A stretch of 21,231 nt of DNA from an uncultured Collinsella sp. (GCA_902470765.1 CABRHW010000027.1:1-21231), one strand, 5' to 3'. Shown: positions 8,017 through 17,307, counted from the stretch's first letter. A program made the numbers and translations. Notes: generated by a model from the letters alone, not told the origin.

Positions 8017-9459
8017 ATGGACCAGACCGTACCCGCATACGCCGCCGAGGTGGCCGATTACGGGCGCAGCCGCGACCCCGAGCCGGGTGAGGGCGCGCTC
8101 GTCAAGAACGTGCGTCCCGAATCGCCCGCGTGGGATGTGGGTATCGAGCCGGGCATGCGCGTGCTCACGGTCAACGGTGAGCAGCTTACCGATATGATTG
8201 TGTGGCTCTGGGAGGCCGACGATGATACCGTCGACCTCGAGGTTTTCGACCCGCGCGACAACAGCGTCACCCCCGTCGAGCTCGACCGCTTCCCGGGAGA
8301 GGACTGGGGCCTTGAATTCGATGGTCCCATCTTCGACGGCATGCGCACCTGCGTAAACGCCTGCGTGTTCTGCTTTATGACGATGCTCCCCAAGGGCGGC
8401 CGCTCCACGCTCTATATTCGCGACGACGACTATCGCCTAAGCTTTTTACAGGGCAACTTTGTCACGCTCACGAACCTCACCGACGAGGACGTGCAAAACG
8501 TCATCCAGCGCAACATGAGCCCCATGAACGTGTCGGTCCACGCCGTGAGCCCCGACGTCCGCCGTCGTATGATGGGCCGCAACGCCCAGCGAGGCATGGA
8601 CGTGCTCGAGACCATCATGGCCGCCGGCATCGAGATTCACGCGCAGATCGTACTGTGCCCCGGCATGAACGACGGCGAGGAGCTGGAAAAGACCCTGCGC
8701 TTTTGCGAGGAGCACGAGCAAATCACAAGCCTGGGCATTGTGCCGCTCGGTTTTACCAAGCATCAGAACCGTTTTAGCTGGTCCTACAGCGACAAACCCG
8801 AACTGGCGCGCGAGACCATTGCCATGATCCGTCCCTACCAGGACCGCGCCTATGAGCGCTTTGGCCGCCACACCTTCCAGATGAGCGACGAGTTCTATCT
8901 GGACGCCGGTATCGATCCTCCCGAGGCAGACTTTTACGACGGTTACCCGCAGTACTACGACGGCATCGGCATGATCCGCTCGTATCTGGACGAGACCGAC
9001 GACGTGCTGACTACCGATGCCGAGCGACTGGCCCGCGTCCGCGAGGCCATCGCCGCCCGTGGCCAGCACCTGATGTGCCTCTCGGGCGCCAGCGCGCGAG
9101 ACACCGTGGCACGCTTTGTGGAGTCGCCGCATGGTCTCGGCGGCACCGTCACAGCCATCAAGAACCGCTACTTTGGCGGCAACGTGGACGTGACCGGCCT
9201 CATCGTCGCGTGTGACATTCTGGAGCAGCTGCCCCAAGACCTGTCGGGGGTTATGCTCTTTGTGCCTAAGCTCATGTTCAACGCTGACGGCATGACGCTT
9301 GACGAGTATCATCGTGACGATTTACTCGCAAGCCTTACCAGTCGCGGCGCCGAGGTTCATGTGGTGTCGACCATGCCGCATGAGCTGCTCGATACCCTGG
9401 AGCGCATCCTTGGCATTGTGCCCGCAGACTCTAACACTTCCACTGACCCTACCCATTAA
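8017..9459 (+). CDS. PDZ - radical SAM - DUF512 protein
   Basis: This encodes 480 residues. An N-terminal PDZ-like domain (about 1-85, with VRPESPAWDVGIEPGMRVLTVNG) precedes a cluster motif CVNACVFC (Cys112, 116, 119; CX3CX2C as in radical SAM enzymes). The C-terminal part matches the DUF512 family ('NifB/MoaA-like Fe-S oxidoreductase'). The reaction is unknown. ATG 8017 follows the ispH stop by 2 nt, and the upstream open frame to 7852 is a shadow of ispH. Adjacency to der is conserved in many Gram-positive bacteria, which hints at a link to ribosome or RNA metabolism, but that is inference. Confidence 0.88.
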   Translation: MDQTVPAYAAEVADYGRSRDPEPGEGALVKNVRPESPAWDVGIEPGMRVLTVNGEQLTDMIVWLWEADDDTVDLEVFDPRDNSVTPVELDRFPGEDWGLEFDGPIFDGMRTCVNACVFCFMTMLPKGGRSTLYIRDDDYRLSFLQGNFVTLTNLTDEDVQNVIQRNMSPMNVSVHAVSPDVRRRMMGRNAQRGMDVLETIMAAGIEIHAQIVLCPGMNDGEELEKTLRFCEEHEQITSLGIVPLGFTKHQNRFSWSYSDKPELARETIAMIRPYQDRAYERFGRHTFQMSDEFYLDAGIDPPEADFYDGYPQYYDGIGMIRSYLDETDDVLTTDAERLARVREAIAARGQHLMCLSGASARDTVARFVESPHGLGGTVTAIKNRYFGGNVDVTGLIVACDILEQLPQDLSGVMLFVPKLMFNADGMTLDEYHRDDLLASLTSRGAEVHVVSTMPHELLDTLERILGIVPADSNTSTDPTH

Positions 9460-9469
9460 AGGAGAGCAG

Positions 9470-10804
9470 ATGAAACCTATCGTCGCCGTCGTCGGACGCC
9501 CCAACGTGGGCAAGTCCACGCTCGTCAACCGCCTGGCCCAGACTTCGGACGCCATCGTCCACGAGTCCCGCGGCGTCACGCGCGACCGCTCGTATCACAC
9601 GGCCGATTGGAACGGCCGCGAGTTCACTATCGTCGACACGGGCGGTATCGAGCCGCTCAAGAGTGACGATGTCTTTGCCACGTCTATCCGCGACCAGGCG
9701 CTCGCCGCCGCCGAGGAAGCCGCCGTCATCCTATTTGTGGTCGACGGCCGCACCGGCGTCACCGAGGAGGACGAGTCGGTCGCTCGCATGCTCAAGCGCT
9801 GCGACAAGCCGGTCTTTCTGCTGGTGAACAAGCTCGACAACCCCGATCGCGAGAACGACAGCATCTGGGAGTTCTATTCGCTCGGCATCGGTGAGCCCAC
9901 GCCGCTCTCGGCCCTGCATGGTCATGGCACGGGCGACCTGCTCGACGACATCGTGGCGCTGCTTCCCGAGGAAGAGGATGAAGTCGCCGACGAGTTCCCC
10001 GATGCGCTGAACGTGGCCATCATCGGCCGCCCCAACGCCGGTAAGTCCTCGCTGTTCAACCGCATCCTGGGCGCCGACCGCTCTATCGTGTCCAACATTG
10101 CCGGCACGACGCGCGACGCCATCGACACCGTCGTGGAGCGCAACGGCAAGCACTACCGCATGGTCGACACCGCGGGCATCCGCAAGAAGAGCACCGTGTA
10201 CGAGAACATCGAGTACTACTCGATGGTCCGCGGCCTGCGCGCCATCGACCGCGCCGACGTGGCGCTGCTCGTCGTCGACGCCTCCGTGGGCGTTACCGAA
10301 CAGGACCAGAAGGTCATGGGCTTGGCCATCGAGCGCGGCTGCGCCATCGTGGTTCTGCTCAACAAGTGGGACCTGCTCGACGATGACCGCAAGCGCGAGG
10401 CCTGCATGGAGACCGTCGACCGCCGTCTAGGCGTCATGGCTCCCTGGGCTCAGTACCTGCGCATCTCGGCCCTGACCGGTCGCAGCGTCGAGAAGATCTG
10501 GGCGATGGTCGACGCTGCCGAAAAGACGCGCTCGCAAAAGATCACCACCTCGCGCCTCAACACGTTCCTCACCGACCTGCGCGAGTTTGGCCACACCGTG
10601 GTGGACGGCAAGCGTCGCCTGCGCATGCACTACGTGACCCAGACGGGCGTCAACCCGCCGACGTTTACGTTCTTCGTCAACCACAGCGACCTGGTCAACG
10701 ACACCTACCAGCGCTACGTGGAGAACCGCATGCGCTCGACCTTCGATTTTTCCGGCACGCCCATTCGACTCTTCTTTAGGAAGAAGGAGCAAAAGGATGC
10801 ATAA
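9470..10804 (+). CDS. der: ribosome biogenesis GTPase Der
   Basis: This encodes 444 residues with two GTPase domains in tandem, the hallmark of Der/EngA, which acts in 50S subunit assembly. Domain 1 has GRPNVGKSTLVN (about 8-19), DTGG and NKLD. Domain 2 has GRPNAGKSSLFN (about 185-196), DTAG and NKWD. The C-terminal KH-like domain ends in the family-typical basic sequence after GTPIRLFFR. ATG 9470 is chosen because AAAGGAGAG (9458-9466) is just upstream; the longer frame from 9299 lies in the previous gene. The last 8 bases overlap plsY. Confidence 0.96.
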   Translation: MKPIVAVVGRPNVGKSTLVNRLAQTSDAIVHESRGVTRDRSYHTADWNGREFTIVDTGGIEPLKSDDVFATSIRDQALAAAEEAAVILFVVDGRTGVTEEDESVARMLKRCDKPVFLLVNKLDNPDRENDSIWEFYSLGIGEPTPLSALHGHGTGDLLDDIVALLPEEEDEVADEFPDALNVAIIGRPNAGKSSLFNRILGADRSIVSNIAGTTRDAIDTVVERNGKHYRMVDTAGIRKKSTVYENIEYYSMVRGLRAIDRADVALLVVDASVGVTEQDQKVMGLAIERGCAIVVLLNKWDLLDDDRKREACMETVDRRLGVMAPWAQYLRISALTGRSVEKIWAMVDAAEKTRSQKITTSRLNTFLTDLREFGHTVVDGKRRLRMHYVTQTGVNPPTFTFFVNHSDLVNDTYQRYVENRMRSTFDFSGTPIRLFFRKKEQKDA

Positions 10805-11480
10805 TCCGATTCTGCTGACCGCCATCTGCGCCGTGGTCTCGTTCTTTATCGGAGCGATTCCGTTTGGCCTGATCCTGGGCCGCGTGTTCAACCACACGGA
10901 CATTCGCAAGGCGGGCTCCGGCAACATCGGCACCACCAACGCCCTGCGCGTGGCCGGCCCCAAGGTGGCCGCGCTCACCCTGCTGCTCGACTGCCTGAAG
11001 GGCGCCATCTGCGTCCTTATCGCGCGTCCGCTCATCGCGAGCGTGGGCTATGGCTTCCCTGTGAGCATCATGGCTCCCGGTGCCGCCGGCGACTGGATGC
11101 TCGGCGTCATTTGCCTGGCTGCCGTGTGGGGACACATCTTTTCGCCCTACCTTAACTTCCATGGCGGTAAGGGTATCGCGGTTGGCCTGGGCGTCATCCT
11201 CGCCTGGTACTGGCCTATTGGCCTGTCGCTGCTCGGCATGTTTATCGTAGCCGTCGCCATCACCAAGTATGTGTCGGTGGGCTCGCTTGCCGCCGCCATC
11301 GGTCTTCCCATCGCTGCCTGCGCGGTCTTTCCGTACAGCAGCCTGGGCCTCAAGTTTTGCATGGCGATGATCGGCATCACTGTGGTGTGGGCCCATCGCG
11401 CGAACATCAAAAAGCTCATGACCGGTAAGGAGTCCAAGCTCTCGTTTACCAAGCGCGTCACCGAGCCCGACGATAAGTAG
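10797..11480 (+). CDS. plsY: glycerol-3-phosphate acyltransferase PlsY
   Basis: This encodes a 227-residue polytopic membrane protein that acylates glycerol-3-phosphate from acyl phosphate, the first step in phosphatidic acid synthesis. Motif 1 is GSGNIGTTNALR, motif 2 is the HGGKGIAVGLG glycine-rich loop, and the third region with VVWAHRANIKKLMTGKESK closes the protein. Hydrophobic segments alternate with these loops as in PlsY. The start lies inside the end of der, with AAGAAGGAG at 10780-10788. gpsA, which supplies glycerol-3-phosphate, follows after 9 nt. Confidence 0.95.
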   Translation: MHNPILLTAICAVVSFFIGAIPFGLILGRVFNHTDIRKAGSGNIGTTNALRVAGPKVAALTLLLDCLKGAICVLIARPLIASVGYGFPVSIMAPGAAGDWMLGVICLAAVWGHIFSPYLNFHGGKGIAVGLGVILAWYWPIGLSLLGMFIVAVAITKYVSVGSLAAAIGLPIAACAVFPYSSLGLKFCMAMIGITVVWAHRANIKKLMTGKESKLSFTKRVTEPDDK

Positions 11481-11489
11481 GAGAGAGTC

Positions 11490-12497
11490 ATGAATGTTGC
11501 GCTGATTGGCTCCGGCTCCTGGGGAACCGCCGTCGCCGGCCTTGCCGCCGCGCGAGCCGAGCGCGTGACCATGTGGGCCCATAGCGAGCAGACGGCCGCC
11601 GGCATTAACGGCGAGCATCGCAACCCGCGCTATCTGGTGGACTACGTGCTGCCGGAAAACGTTGTCGCCACGACGGACTTGGCCCAGGCGCTCGACGGCG
11701 CCGAGGCCATCATCTTTGCCGTGCCCTCCACGCACCTGCGCGACGTGTGCCATCAGGCGGCGCCTTTCATCGAGGACGAGACGCCGGTTCTGTGCCTCAC
11801 CAAGGGCATTGAGCCCGAATCCGGCCTGCTCATGAGCGAGGTCATTGCCAGCGAGATCGGCAACGAGCGGCGTGTGGCGGCCCTCTCGGGCCCCAACCAT
11901 GCCGAGGAGATTTGCCGCGGCGGGCTCTCTGCCGCCGTCATCGCCAGCGAGGACCAGCAGGTGGGGGAGACCTTTAAGGAGCTGCTGCTGTCCACGGCCT
12001 TCCGCATCTACCTGTCGCAGGATATGACCGGTGTCGAGGTTTGCGGCGCTATGAAAAACGTCATCGCCATCGTGTGCGGCATTTCCGCCGGTTCTGGTGC
12101 GGGCGACAACACGCTCGCCCTCATCATGACGCGCGGCCTGGCCGAGATCAGCCGTCTGGTGCACGCCCGCGGCGGCCAGGCCATGACCTGCATGGGACTT
12201 GCCGGCATGGGCGACCTCATTGCCACCTGTACCTCGGAGCATTCGCGCAACCGCACCTTTGGCTACGAGTTTGCCCACGGCGTGTCGCTCGACGAGTACC
12301 AGACGCGTACGCATATGGTGGTCGAGGGCGCCGTCGCAGCCCGCAGCGTCAGCGAACTTGCCCGTTCACTGGGCGTAGACATTCCGCTCACCTTTGCCGT
12401 GGAACAAACGCTCTACAACGGTGTTACTTTGGATAGGGCGCTCGAGATTCTTACCGATCGCGTCCCTTCTCAAGAGTTCTACGGACTCACCGACTAG
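11490..12497 (+). CDS. gpsA: NAD(P)H-dependent glycerol-3-phosphate dehydrogenase
   Basis: This encodes 335 residues and reduces dihydroxyacetone phosphate to sn-glycerol-3-phosphate. The N-terminal Rossmann motif GSGSWGTAVAG (about 7-17) binds the nucleotide. The catalytic-lysine segment CGAMKNVIAIVCGISAG and the C-terminal GLAGMGDLIATCTSEHSRNR motif are diagnostic. GGAGAG sits 5 nt before ATG 11490. It comes directly after plsY, giving a two-gene unit that makes and then acylates glycerol-3-phosphate. Confidence 0.96.
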   Translation: MNVALIGSGSWGTAVAGLAAARAERVTMWAHSEQTAAGINGEHRNPRYLVDYVLPENVVATTDLAQALDGAEAIIFAVPSTHLRDVCHQAAPFIEDETPVLCLTKGIEPESGLLMSEVIASEIGNERRVAALSGPNHAEEICRGGLSAAVIASEDQQVGETFKELLLSTAFRIYLSQDMTGVEVCGAMKNVIAIVCGISAGSGAGDNTLALIMTRGLAEISRLVHARGGQAMTCMGLAGMGDLIATCTSEHSRNRTFGYEFAHGVSLDEYQTRTHMVVEGAVAARSVSELARSLGVDIPLTFAVEQTLYNGVTLDRALEILTDRVPSQEFYGLTD

Positions 12498-12515
12498 CGC
12501 AGAAAGGCTTCTACC

Positions 12516-13187
12516 ATGGGTTCCATCAAAATCGCTCCGTCTGTCCTTTCGGCCGACATGGCCAACCTCAAGGGCGAACTCGACAAGATCGCCGGTGCCG
12601 ACTACGTGCACTTCGACGTTATGGACGGTCACTTTACCGGCAACCTCACCTTTGGCGTTGACATCCTCAAGGCCGTCAAGCGCTCCACCGATGTACCGGT
12701 CGACGCGCACCTCATGGTGACGAACCCCGACGAGACGGTCGATTGGTACGCCGACGCCGGTGCCGACATGATCACCGTGCACTACGAGGCTTCCACGCAC
12801 CTGCACCGCACGCTCACGCATCTGCAGCAGCGCGGCGTCAAGGCCGGTGTGGTGCTCAACCCCGCCACGCCCGTCTGCGTGCTCGATAGCATCATCGACA
12901 TTGTTGACATGGTGCTGCTCATGAGCGTGAACCCCGGCTTTGGCGGCCAGAGCTTTATCCCGGGCACTCTGCATAAGCTCCACGAGCTCAAAGCCATGTG
13001 CGAGCGCCACGGTGTGTCGCCCCTCATCGAGGTCGACGGCGGTATTTCTTCCAAGAACATTGCCGAGGTCGTCAAGGCAGGCGCCAACGTGCTCGTGGCC
13101 GGCTCCGCCGTATTTAAGTCCGAAGATCCCGCTGCCGAGGTTGCGCTGCTGCAGAAGCTGGGCAACGAGGCCGCACAGGAGGCATAA
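12516..13187 (+). CDS. rpe: ribulose-phosphate 3-epimerase
   Basis: This 223-residue TIM-barrel enzyme of the pentose phosphate pathway interconverts ribulose-5-phosphate and xylulose-5-phosphate. Metal and catalytic residues are in place: Ser9, His32 and Asp34 (VHFDVMDGHF), His65 (DAHLMV) and Asp174 (EVDGGIS). The phosphate-binding NPGFGGQ and VAGSAVF motifs are present. AGAAAGG lies upstream of ATG 12516. The 18-nt gap after gpsA holds no terminator, so co-transcription is likely although the pathway differs. Confidence 0.95.
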   Translation: MGSIKIAPSVLSADMANLKGELDKIAGADYVHFDVMDGHFTGNLTFGVDILKAVKRSTDVPVDAHLMVTNPDETVDWYADAGADMITVHYEASTHLHRTLTHLQQRGVKAGVVLNPATPVCVLDSIIDIVDMVLLMSVNPGFGGQSFIPGTLHKLHELKAMCERHGVSPLIEVDGGISSKNIAEVVKAGANVLVAGSAVFKSEDPAAEVALLQKLGNEAAQEA

Positions 13188-13193
13188 ACCCTT

Positions 13194-14372
13194 ATGACCG
13201 CAGGTCAAAACCGCATACCCGTTAATCTTGACTATGCCGCCTCGACGCCCATGCGCGCCGAGGCGCTCCTTGCGCAGCGCGAGTACGACGACAGCGAGCT
13301 TGCCGGCGTCAACCCCAACTCGCTGCATTCGCTCGGCCGCAAGGCCGCTGCACGCCTGGAAGTGGCGCGTCGCGAGATTGCCCGCAGCTTTGGCGCGCGC
13401 GTCCGCCCGTCCGAGATTGTTCTGACCAACGGCGGCACCGAAGCCAACCAGCTGGCGCTGCTCGGTCTTGCCGAGGGCGCTCGTCAGCGCGATCGCAAGC
13501 GCGATCGTGTAATCGTTTCGGCCATCGAGCACGATTCGATTCTGGACAACCTGCCGCTGCTGCGTGCCGCTGGCTTTACCGTCGACCTGGTGCAGCCCTG
13601 CCGCGCGGGCTACATTGAGCCTGCCGCGCTTATCGAGCTGCTAGGCGACGACGTGGCGCTCGTGAGCATCATGGTTGCCAACAACGAGACTGGCGTGGTG
13701 CAGCCCATCCGTGAGCTTGCCGCGGCCGCGCATACCGTGGGCGCCCTTTTCCACACCGATGCCATCCAGGGCTATCTGCATATTCCGCTCGATGCCGCCG
13801 AGCTGGGCGTCGATGCTATGTCCGTCGCCGCCCACAAGATTGGCGGTCCTGTGGCATCCGGCGCGCTCTACGTTAAGACCCGCACCCCGCTGCGCCCGCG
13901 CATCTTTGGCGGAGGACAGGAAGCCGGACGACGTGCCGGCACGCAGGACCTGCGCACGCAGCTGGCCTTTGCCGCTGCCGCCTCGTCTCTGGCGCCCCAT
14001 GTGGCTCAGGAGCGGGCGACGCTGCAAGCCCTTTCCGACAAGCTCTACGCCACGCTAACGGCCCACCCGCGCATTCACGCCACCATGGGCGACTACGAGC
14101 AGGCCGACCGTCTGCCCGGCATGGTATCGATCTACATTGATGGCATGGACTCCGAGGAGCTCATCATCAAGCTCGACGCCGCCGGCTTTGAGGTATCGGC
14201 AGGCTCGGCATGCTCGAGCGGCAATATGGACCCCAGTCACGTTTTGAGCGCGATGGGCATCGGTCGCGAGCAGGCATTGGGCGCACTGCGCATTTCCTTT
14301 GATGACCGCGTGAATCCGGGCGATCTGGACGAGTTTGCCCAGACGCTGCTCTCGATCGTAGGCGCCGCATGA
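13194..14372 (+). CDS. NifS/IscS-like cysteine desulfurase
   Basis: This encodes a 392-residue PLP enzyme of aminotransferase class V that takes sulfur from cysteine. It begins with the family-typical NLDYAAST, has the PLP lysine at about residue 215 (AAHKIGGP), an HTDAIQ motif, and the persulfide cysteine at about 340 in the loop GSACSSGNMDPSHVL. That long loop marks group I (IscS/NifS) rather than SufS. It starts 6 nt after rpe and overlaps the NIF3 gene by 4 nt (ATGA). No IscU partner is adjacent. Sulfur delivery to tRNA thiolation or Fe-S clusters is possible, and the window does not decide between them. Confidence 0.92.
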   Translation: MTAGQNRIPVNLDYAASTPMRAEALLAQREYDDSELAGVNPNSLHSLGRKAAARLEVARREIARSFGARVRPSEIVLTNGGTEANQLALLGLAEGARQRDRKRDRVIVSAIEHDSILDNLPLLRAAGFTVDLVQPCRAGYIEPAALIELLGDDVALVSIMVANNETGVVQPIRELAAAAHTVGALFHTDAIQGYLHIPLDAAELGVDAMSVAAHKIGGPVASGALYVKTRTPLRPRIFGGGQEAGRRAGTQDLRTQLAFAAAASSLAPHVAQERATLQALSDKLYATLTAHPRIHATMGDYEQADRLPGMVSIYIDGMDSEELIIKLDAAGFEVSAGSACSSGNMDPSHVLSAMGIGREQALGALRISFDDRVNPGDLDEFAQTLLSIVGAA

Positions 14373-15178
14373 TCGTCGCCGAGCTTGAGCGCGCGCTGCT
14401 GGCACGCTATCCCAAGACTGATGCTGAGAGTTGGGACCATGTAGGACTCTCCGTCGGCGACCCTGCCGCGCAGATTACCGGTGTTGCCTGCGCACTCGAT
14501 GCGACCGAAGCCAATGTGCACCGTGCTCTCGAGGCCGGTGCCAACGTGCTGCTGACGCATCATCCCATATACATCAAGGCGCCCGAGGCATTTTGTCCGG
14601 CGGATGCTGCACGCCCCCAATGCAGTGCGGCGCTCTACGAGGCAGCGCGTTGCGGCGTGAGCATTATCTCGCTCCACACCAACCTGGACCGCTCGCACGA
14701 AGCCCGTGTCTGCCTGAGCAAGCTGCTGGGTGCCGCACCCGTGAGCTCACTGGAGCACGTGGACGACCCCGAGGCCACCGGCCTGGGCGCACTTGCAACG
14801 CTCAACGACCCGTGCACGCTGCGCGATCTTGCCACCCGTGCTGCCACGGCCTTTGGCAGCGACCCGCGTGTGTGGGGCAAAGCTGATCGCCCGTGCCGCA
14901 CCGTCGCCATTTTGGGCGGCTCCCTGGGCGACTTCGGAGAGCTCGCCATCGCCGCGGGCGCAGATGTTGTCGTGACGGGCGAGGCGGGCTACCACGTGGC
15001 GCAAGACCTTGCCTTGCGCGGGCTGCCGGTGATCTTGCTCGGCCACGACCGCTCCGAGGAGCCGTTCGTTGATATATTGATGAACTCTGCAGTTGACGCC
15101 GGGGCCGACCCCCGTCATGCGATTAAAATACTGAACCCTTGCCAATGGTGGACTGTGACAAAAGGAGAGAACTTATGA
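14369..15178 (+). CDS. NIF3-family dinuclear metal-centre protein (GTP cyclohydrolase I type 2-like)
   Basis: This encodes 269 residues. Metal-binding motifs of the NIF3/YqfO family are visible: LLTHHPIYIK with His64-His65 near the N-terminus, and GEAGYHVAQDLA and LGHDRSEEP near the C-terminus. It is the short form without the inserted PII-like domain of Bacillus YqfO. The function is unsettled across the family. The start overlaps the desulfurase stop and its own stop overlaps the next gene, so it is translationally coupled on both sides. A pairing with a coiled-coil zinc-ribbon gene downstream is widespread in Gram-positive bacteria. Confidence 0.92.
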   Translation: MIVAELERALLARYPKTDAESWDHVGLSVGDPAAQITGVACALDATEANVHRALEAGANVLLTHHPIYIKAPEAFCPADAARPQCSAALYEAARCGVSIISLHTNLDRSHEARVCLSKLLGAAPVSSLEHVDDPEATGLGALATLNDPCTLRDLATRAATAFGSDPRVWGKADRPCRTVAILGGSLGDFGELAIAAGADVVVTGEAGYHVAQDLALRGLPVILLGHDRSEEPFVDILMNSAVDAGADPRHAIKILNPCQWWTVTKGENL

Positions 15179-15894
15179 GCGCCGGCGCTACGCTACTCAA
15201 GCTGCAACAGATCGATTTGGAGCTCGCCCGCAACAAGAGCGAACTTGCCAATATGCCGGAGCTCAAGGAGCTCGCTTCCAAGCGCAAGACCTACGTTAAG
15301 CTCAAGGCCGAAATGACCAAGCTCTACGCCCAACGCAAGGACCTGGATATTGAGCTCGACGATCTCAACACCACCGAGATCCAGACCAATAACGCCATCG
15401 AGGCCGCCAAGAAGCGCCATGTCGACGGCTCTGACTATCGCGAGGTTCAGGACCTGGAGAACGAGCTCGCCACCCTGGCCAAGCGTCTGGACAAGATTGA
15501 GCACACCCGCAAGGACGTCGTTGTCGCCCACAAAGAGGCGCTCGACCGCGAGACCCGCGCGCAGGCAATCATCGCCAAGTTCGAAGAGGGCGTGAAGGCC
15601 GATACCAAGGCCGCCCGCGCCAAGGCTGCCGACCTGCAGGCTCAGATCGAAGCCGCCACTAAGGAGCGCACCGCGCTGGCCGCCACGCTGCCGGCCGACG
15701 TGCTCACCGACTACGAGCGTCTGCTCAAGCAGTTCCGCGGCTTGGCCGTCGAGACCATCCAGGGCAACATCCCCACGGTCTGCCACACCGCGCTGCAGGC
15801 ATCGTCCATGAGCGACCTCAACCACGACGGCAGTGAGATTACGCACTGCCCGTACTGTCACCGCCTGCTCGTGCTCCCTAGCAAGGAAGCTTAA
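15175..15894 (+). CDS. coiled-coil protein with C-terminal zinc ribbon (C4-type, COG1579-like)
   Basis: This predicted protein has 239 residues. A long coiled coil (about 5-180, Lys/Glu/Ala-rich) leads into a small C-terminal zinc-ribbon-like end. The second knuckle HCPYCHRLLV (Cys225, Cys228) is intact. The first knuckle reads PTVCHTAL with only Cys203; the position of the earlier Cys is Pro, so His204 may substitute as a ligand. ATG 15175 is chosen because AAAGGAGAG (15160-15168) is just upstream and the start overlaps the NIF3 stop (ATGA). The alternative ATG at 15139 lacks such a site. The family is common next to NIF3 and is thought to bind nucleic acid, without a proven role. Confidence 0.85.
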   Translation: MSAGATLLKLQQIDLELARNKSELANMPELKELASKRKTYVKLKAEMTKLYAQRKDLDIELDDLNTTEIQTNNAIEAAKKRHVDGSDYREVQDLENELATLAKRLDKIEHTRKDVVVAHKEALDRETRAQAIIAKFEEGVKADTKAARAKAADLQAQIEAATKERTALAATLPADVLTDYERLLKQFRGLAVETIQGNIPTVCHTALQASSMSDLNHDGSEITHCPYCHRLLVLPSKEA

Positions 15895-15896
15895 CG

Positions 15897-17111
15897 ATGA
15901 CGGCGGCACCCAACAATTCAATGCAACTTGAGGGAAAAACGATCCTGCTGGGCATTACCGGCGGGATCGCCGCCTATAAGTCGTGCAATATCGTGCGCCT
16001 GCTGCAAAAGCGCGGCGCACGTGTCAAAGTCGTTATGAGCGAGCATGCCACGGAGTTTGTGGGGCCGCTTACCTTCCGCGCGCTCACCAACGAGCCGGTC
16101 GCGGTTGGGCTATTCGACGATCCTTCCGACCCCATCCACCACATTTCGCTGGCGCAGGAGCCCGATCTGGTGGTCGTGGCGCCCGCGACGGCCAATATTA
16201 TCGCCAAGATGGCCAACGGCATCGCCGATGACCTCATCTCCACCACGCTGCTGGCAACGCCGCGACCCATCGTGATCGCACCCGCTATGAACAACGGCAT
16301 GTGGAAGGCGCCGGCAACGCAGGCCAACATGGCCACGCTGCGCGAGCACGGTGTCCATGTGGTGGGACCCGGCAGCGGCTACCTTGCCTGCGGCGACGTG
16401 GACACGGGGCGCATGAGCGAGCCCGAGGACATCGTCGAGGCTGTCTGTGAGGTGCTCAACCCCGTGCCGCAAGACCTGACGGGCAAGCGCATCGTCATCA
16501 CCGCCGGCCCCACGCACGAGCCGATCGACCCGGTGCGATTCATTGGCAACCGTTCTTCGGGCAAGATGGGTATCGCCCTGGCGGGGGAGGCCGCACGTCG
16601 CGGTGCCGCCGTCACGCTCGTGCTGGGACCGACATCGCTCGACGTTCCCCGCGGCGTGGAGTGCGTGCGCGTGCAAACCGCCTCAGAGATGCTGGAGGCG
16701 GCGCTGAGCGCCTTCCAGTCGGCCGATACGGCCATTTGTGCGGCTGCCGTCGCTGACTACACGCCCGCAGCCCCTGCCGACCATAAGCTCAAAAAGGCCA
16801 ACGAGCGACTGGATCGCATCGAGCTCGTCGAGACGGTCGATATTTTGGCCGAGCTTTCGCGCCAGAAGGGCGAGCGCCGTGTGATCGGCTTTGCGGCCGA
16901 GACCGATAACGTCCTGGAGTACGCACAGCGAAAGCTCGACCGCAAGGGTTGCGATGCCATTATCGCCAACGATGTATCGCGCGCCGATTCGGGCTTTGGA
17001 ACCGACACTAACAAGGCCTGGATTGTGAGCACAACGGGCACGCAAGAACTTCCCGTGCTAACAAAACCCCAGCTCGCAGATACAATTTTGGACTTGCTTC
17101 AAAATTTGTAA
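15897..17111 (+). CDS. coaBC: bifunctional phosphopantothenoylcysteine decarboxylase / phosphopantothenate-cysteine ligase
   Basis: This encodes 404 residues catalysing two steps of coenzyme A synthesis. The CoaC half (about 10-190) is a flavoprotein with GITGGIAAYK, the active-site histidine region IHHISLA (about 80-86), the PAMNNGMW motif and the substrate-lid Cys165 (GYLACGDVDTGRM). The CoaB half begins near 200 with ITAGPTHEPIDPVRFIGNRSSGKMG and carries the lysine segment DHKLKKANE. It starts 2 nt after the zinc-ribbon gene. It is the last protein gene of the long plus-strand block, and a tRNA promoter begins 9 nt after its stop. Confidence 0.96.
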   Translation: MTAAPNNSMQLEGKTILLGITGGIAAYKSCNIVRLLQKRGARVKVVMSEHATEFVGPLTFRALTNEPVAVGLFDDPSDPIHHISLAQEPDLVVVAPATANIIAKMANGIADDLISTTLLATPRPIVIAPAMNNGMWKAPATQANMATLREHGVHVVGPGSGYLACGDVDTGRMSEPEDIVEAVCEVLNPVPQDLTGKRIVITAGPTHEPIDPVRFIGNRSSGKMGIALAGEAARRGAAVTLVLGPTSLDVPRGVECVRVQTASEMLEAALSAFQSADTAICAAAVADYTPAAPADHKLKKANERLDRIELVETVDILAELSRQKGERRVIGFAAETDNVLEYAQRKLDRKGCDAIIANDVSRADSGFGTDTNKAWIVSTTGTQELPVLTKPQLADTILDLLQNL

Positions 17112-17119
17112 AAAAGTTC

Positions 17120-17149
17120 TTGCACAAGTCTAAAGTTTCGGGTTAATAT
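17120..17149 (+). promoter_or_regulatory. promoter of tRNA-Pro
   Basis: TTGCAC (17120-17125) and TTAATAT (17143-17149) form -35 and -10 boxes with a 17-18 nt spacer, in an A/T-rich stretch directly after coaBC. The tRNA begins about 43 nt further on. The boxes are good matches to the sigma-70 consensus, and a stable RNA gene is a natural target. Confidence 0.65.
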
Positions 17150-17191
17150 ACTCCCTGTTGCGAGCGAGAGCAGAGCAACAAACAAAAGCTT

Positions 17192-17268
<77 letters not shown>

Positions 17269-17278
17269 GAAGTTTGCA

Positions 17279-17307
17279 GGTCAGGCACCTAGTGCCTGAC
17301 CTTTTTT
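17279..17307 (+). terminator. intrinsic terminator after tRNA-Pro
   Basis: A perfect 10-bp stem GGTCAGGCAC (17279-17288) / GTGCCTGACC (17292-17301) with loop CTA is followed by six T (17302-17307) and further T bases. It is strong and lies 10 nt after the tRNA CCA end. Confidence 0.92.
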
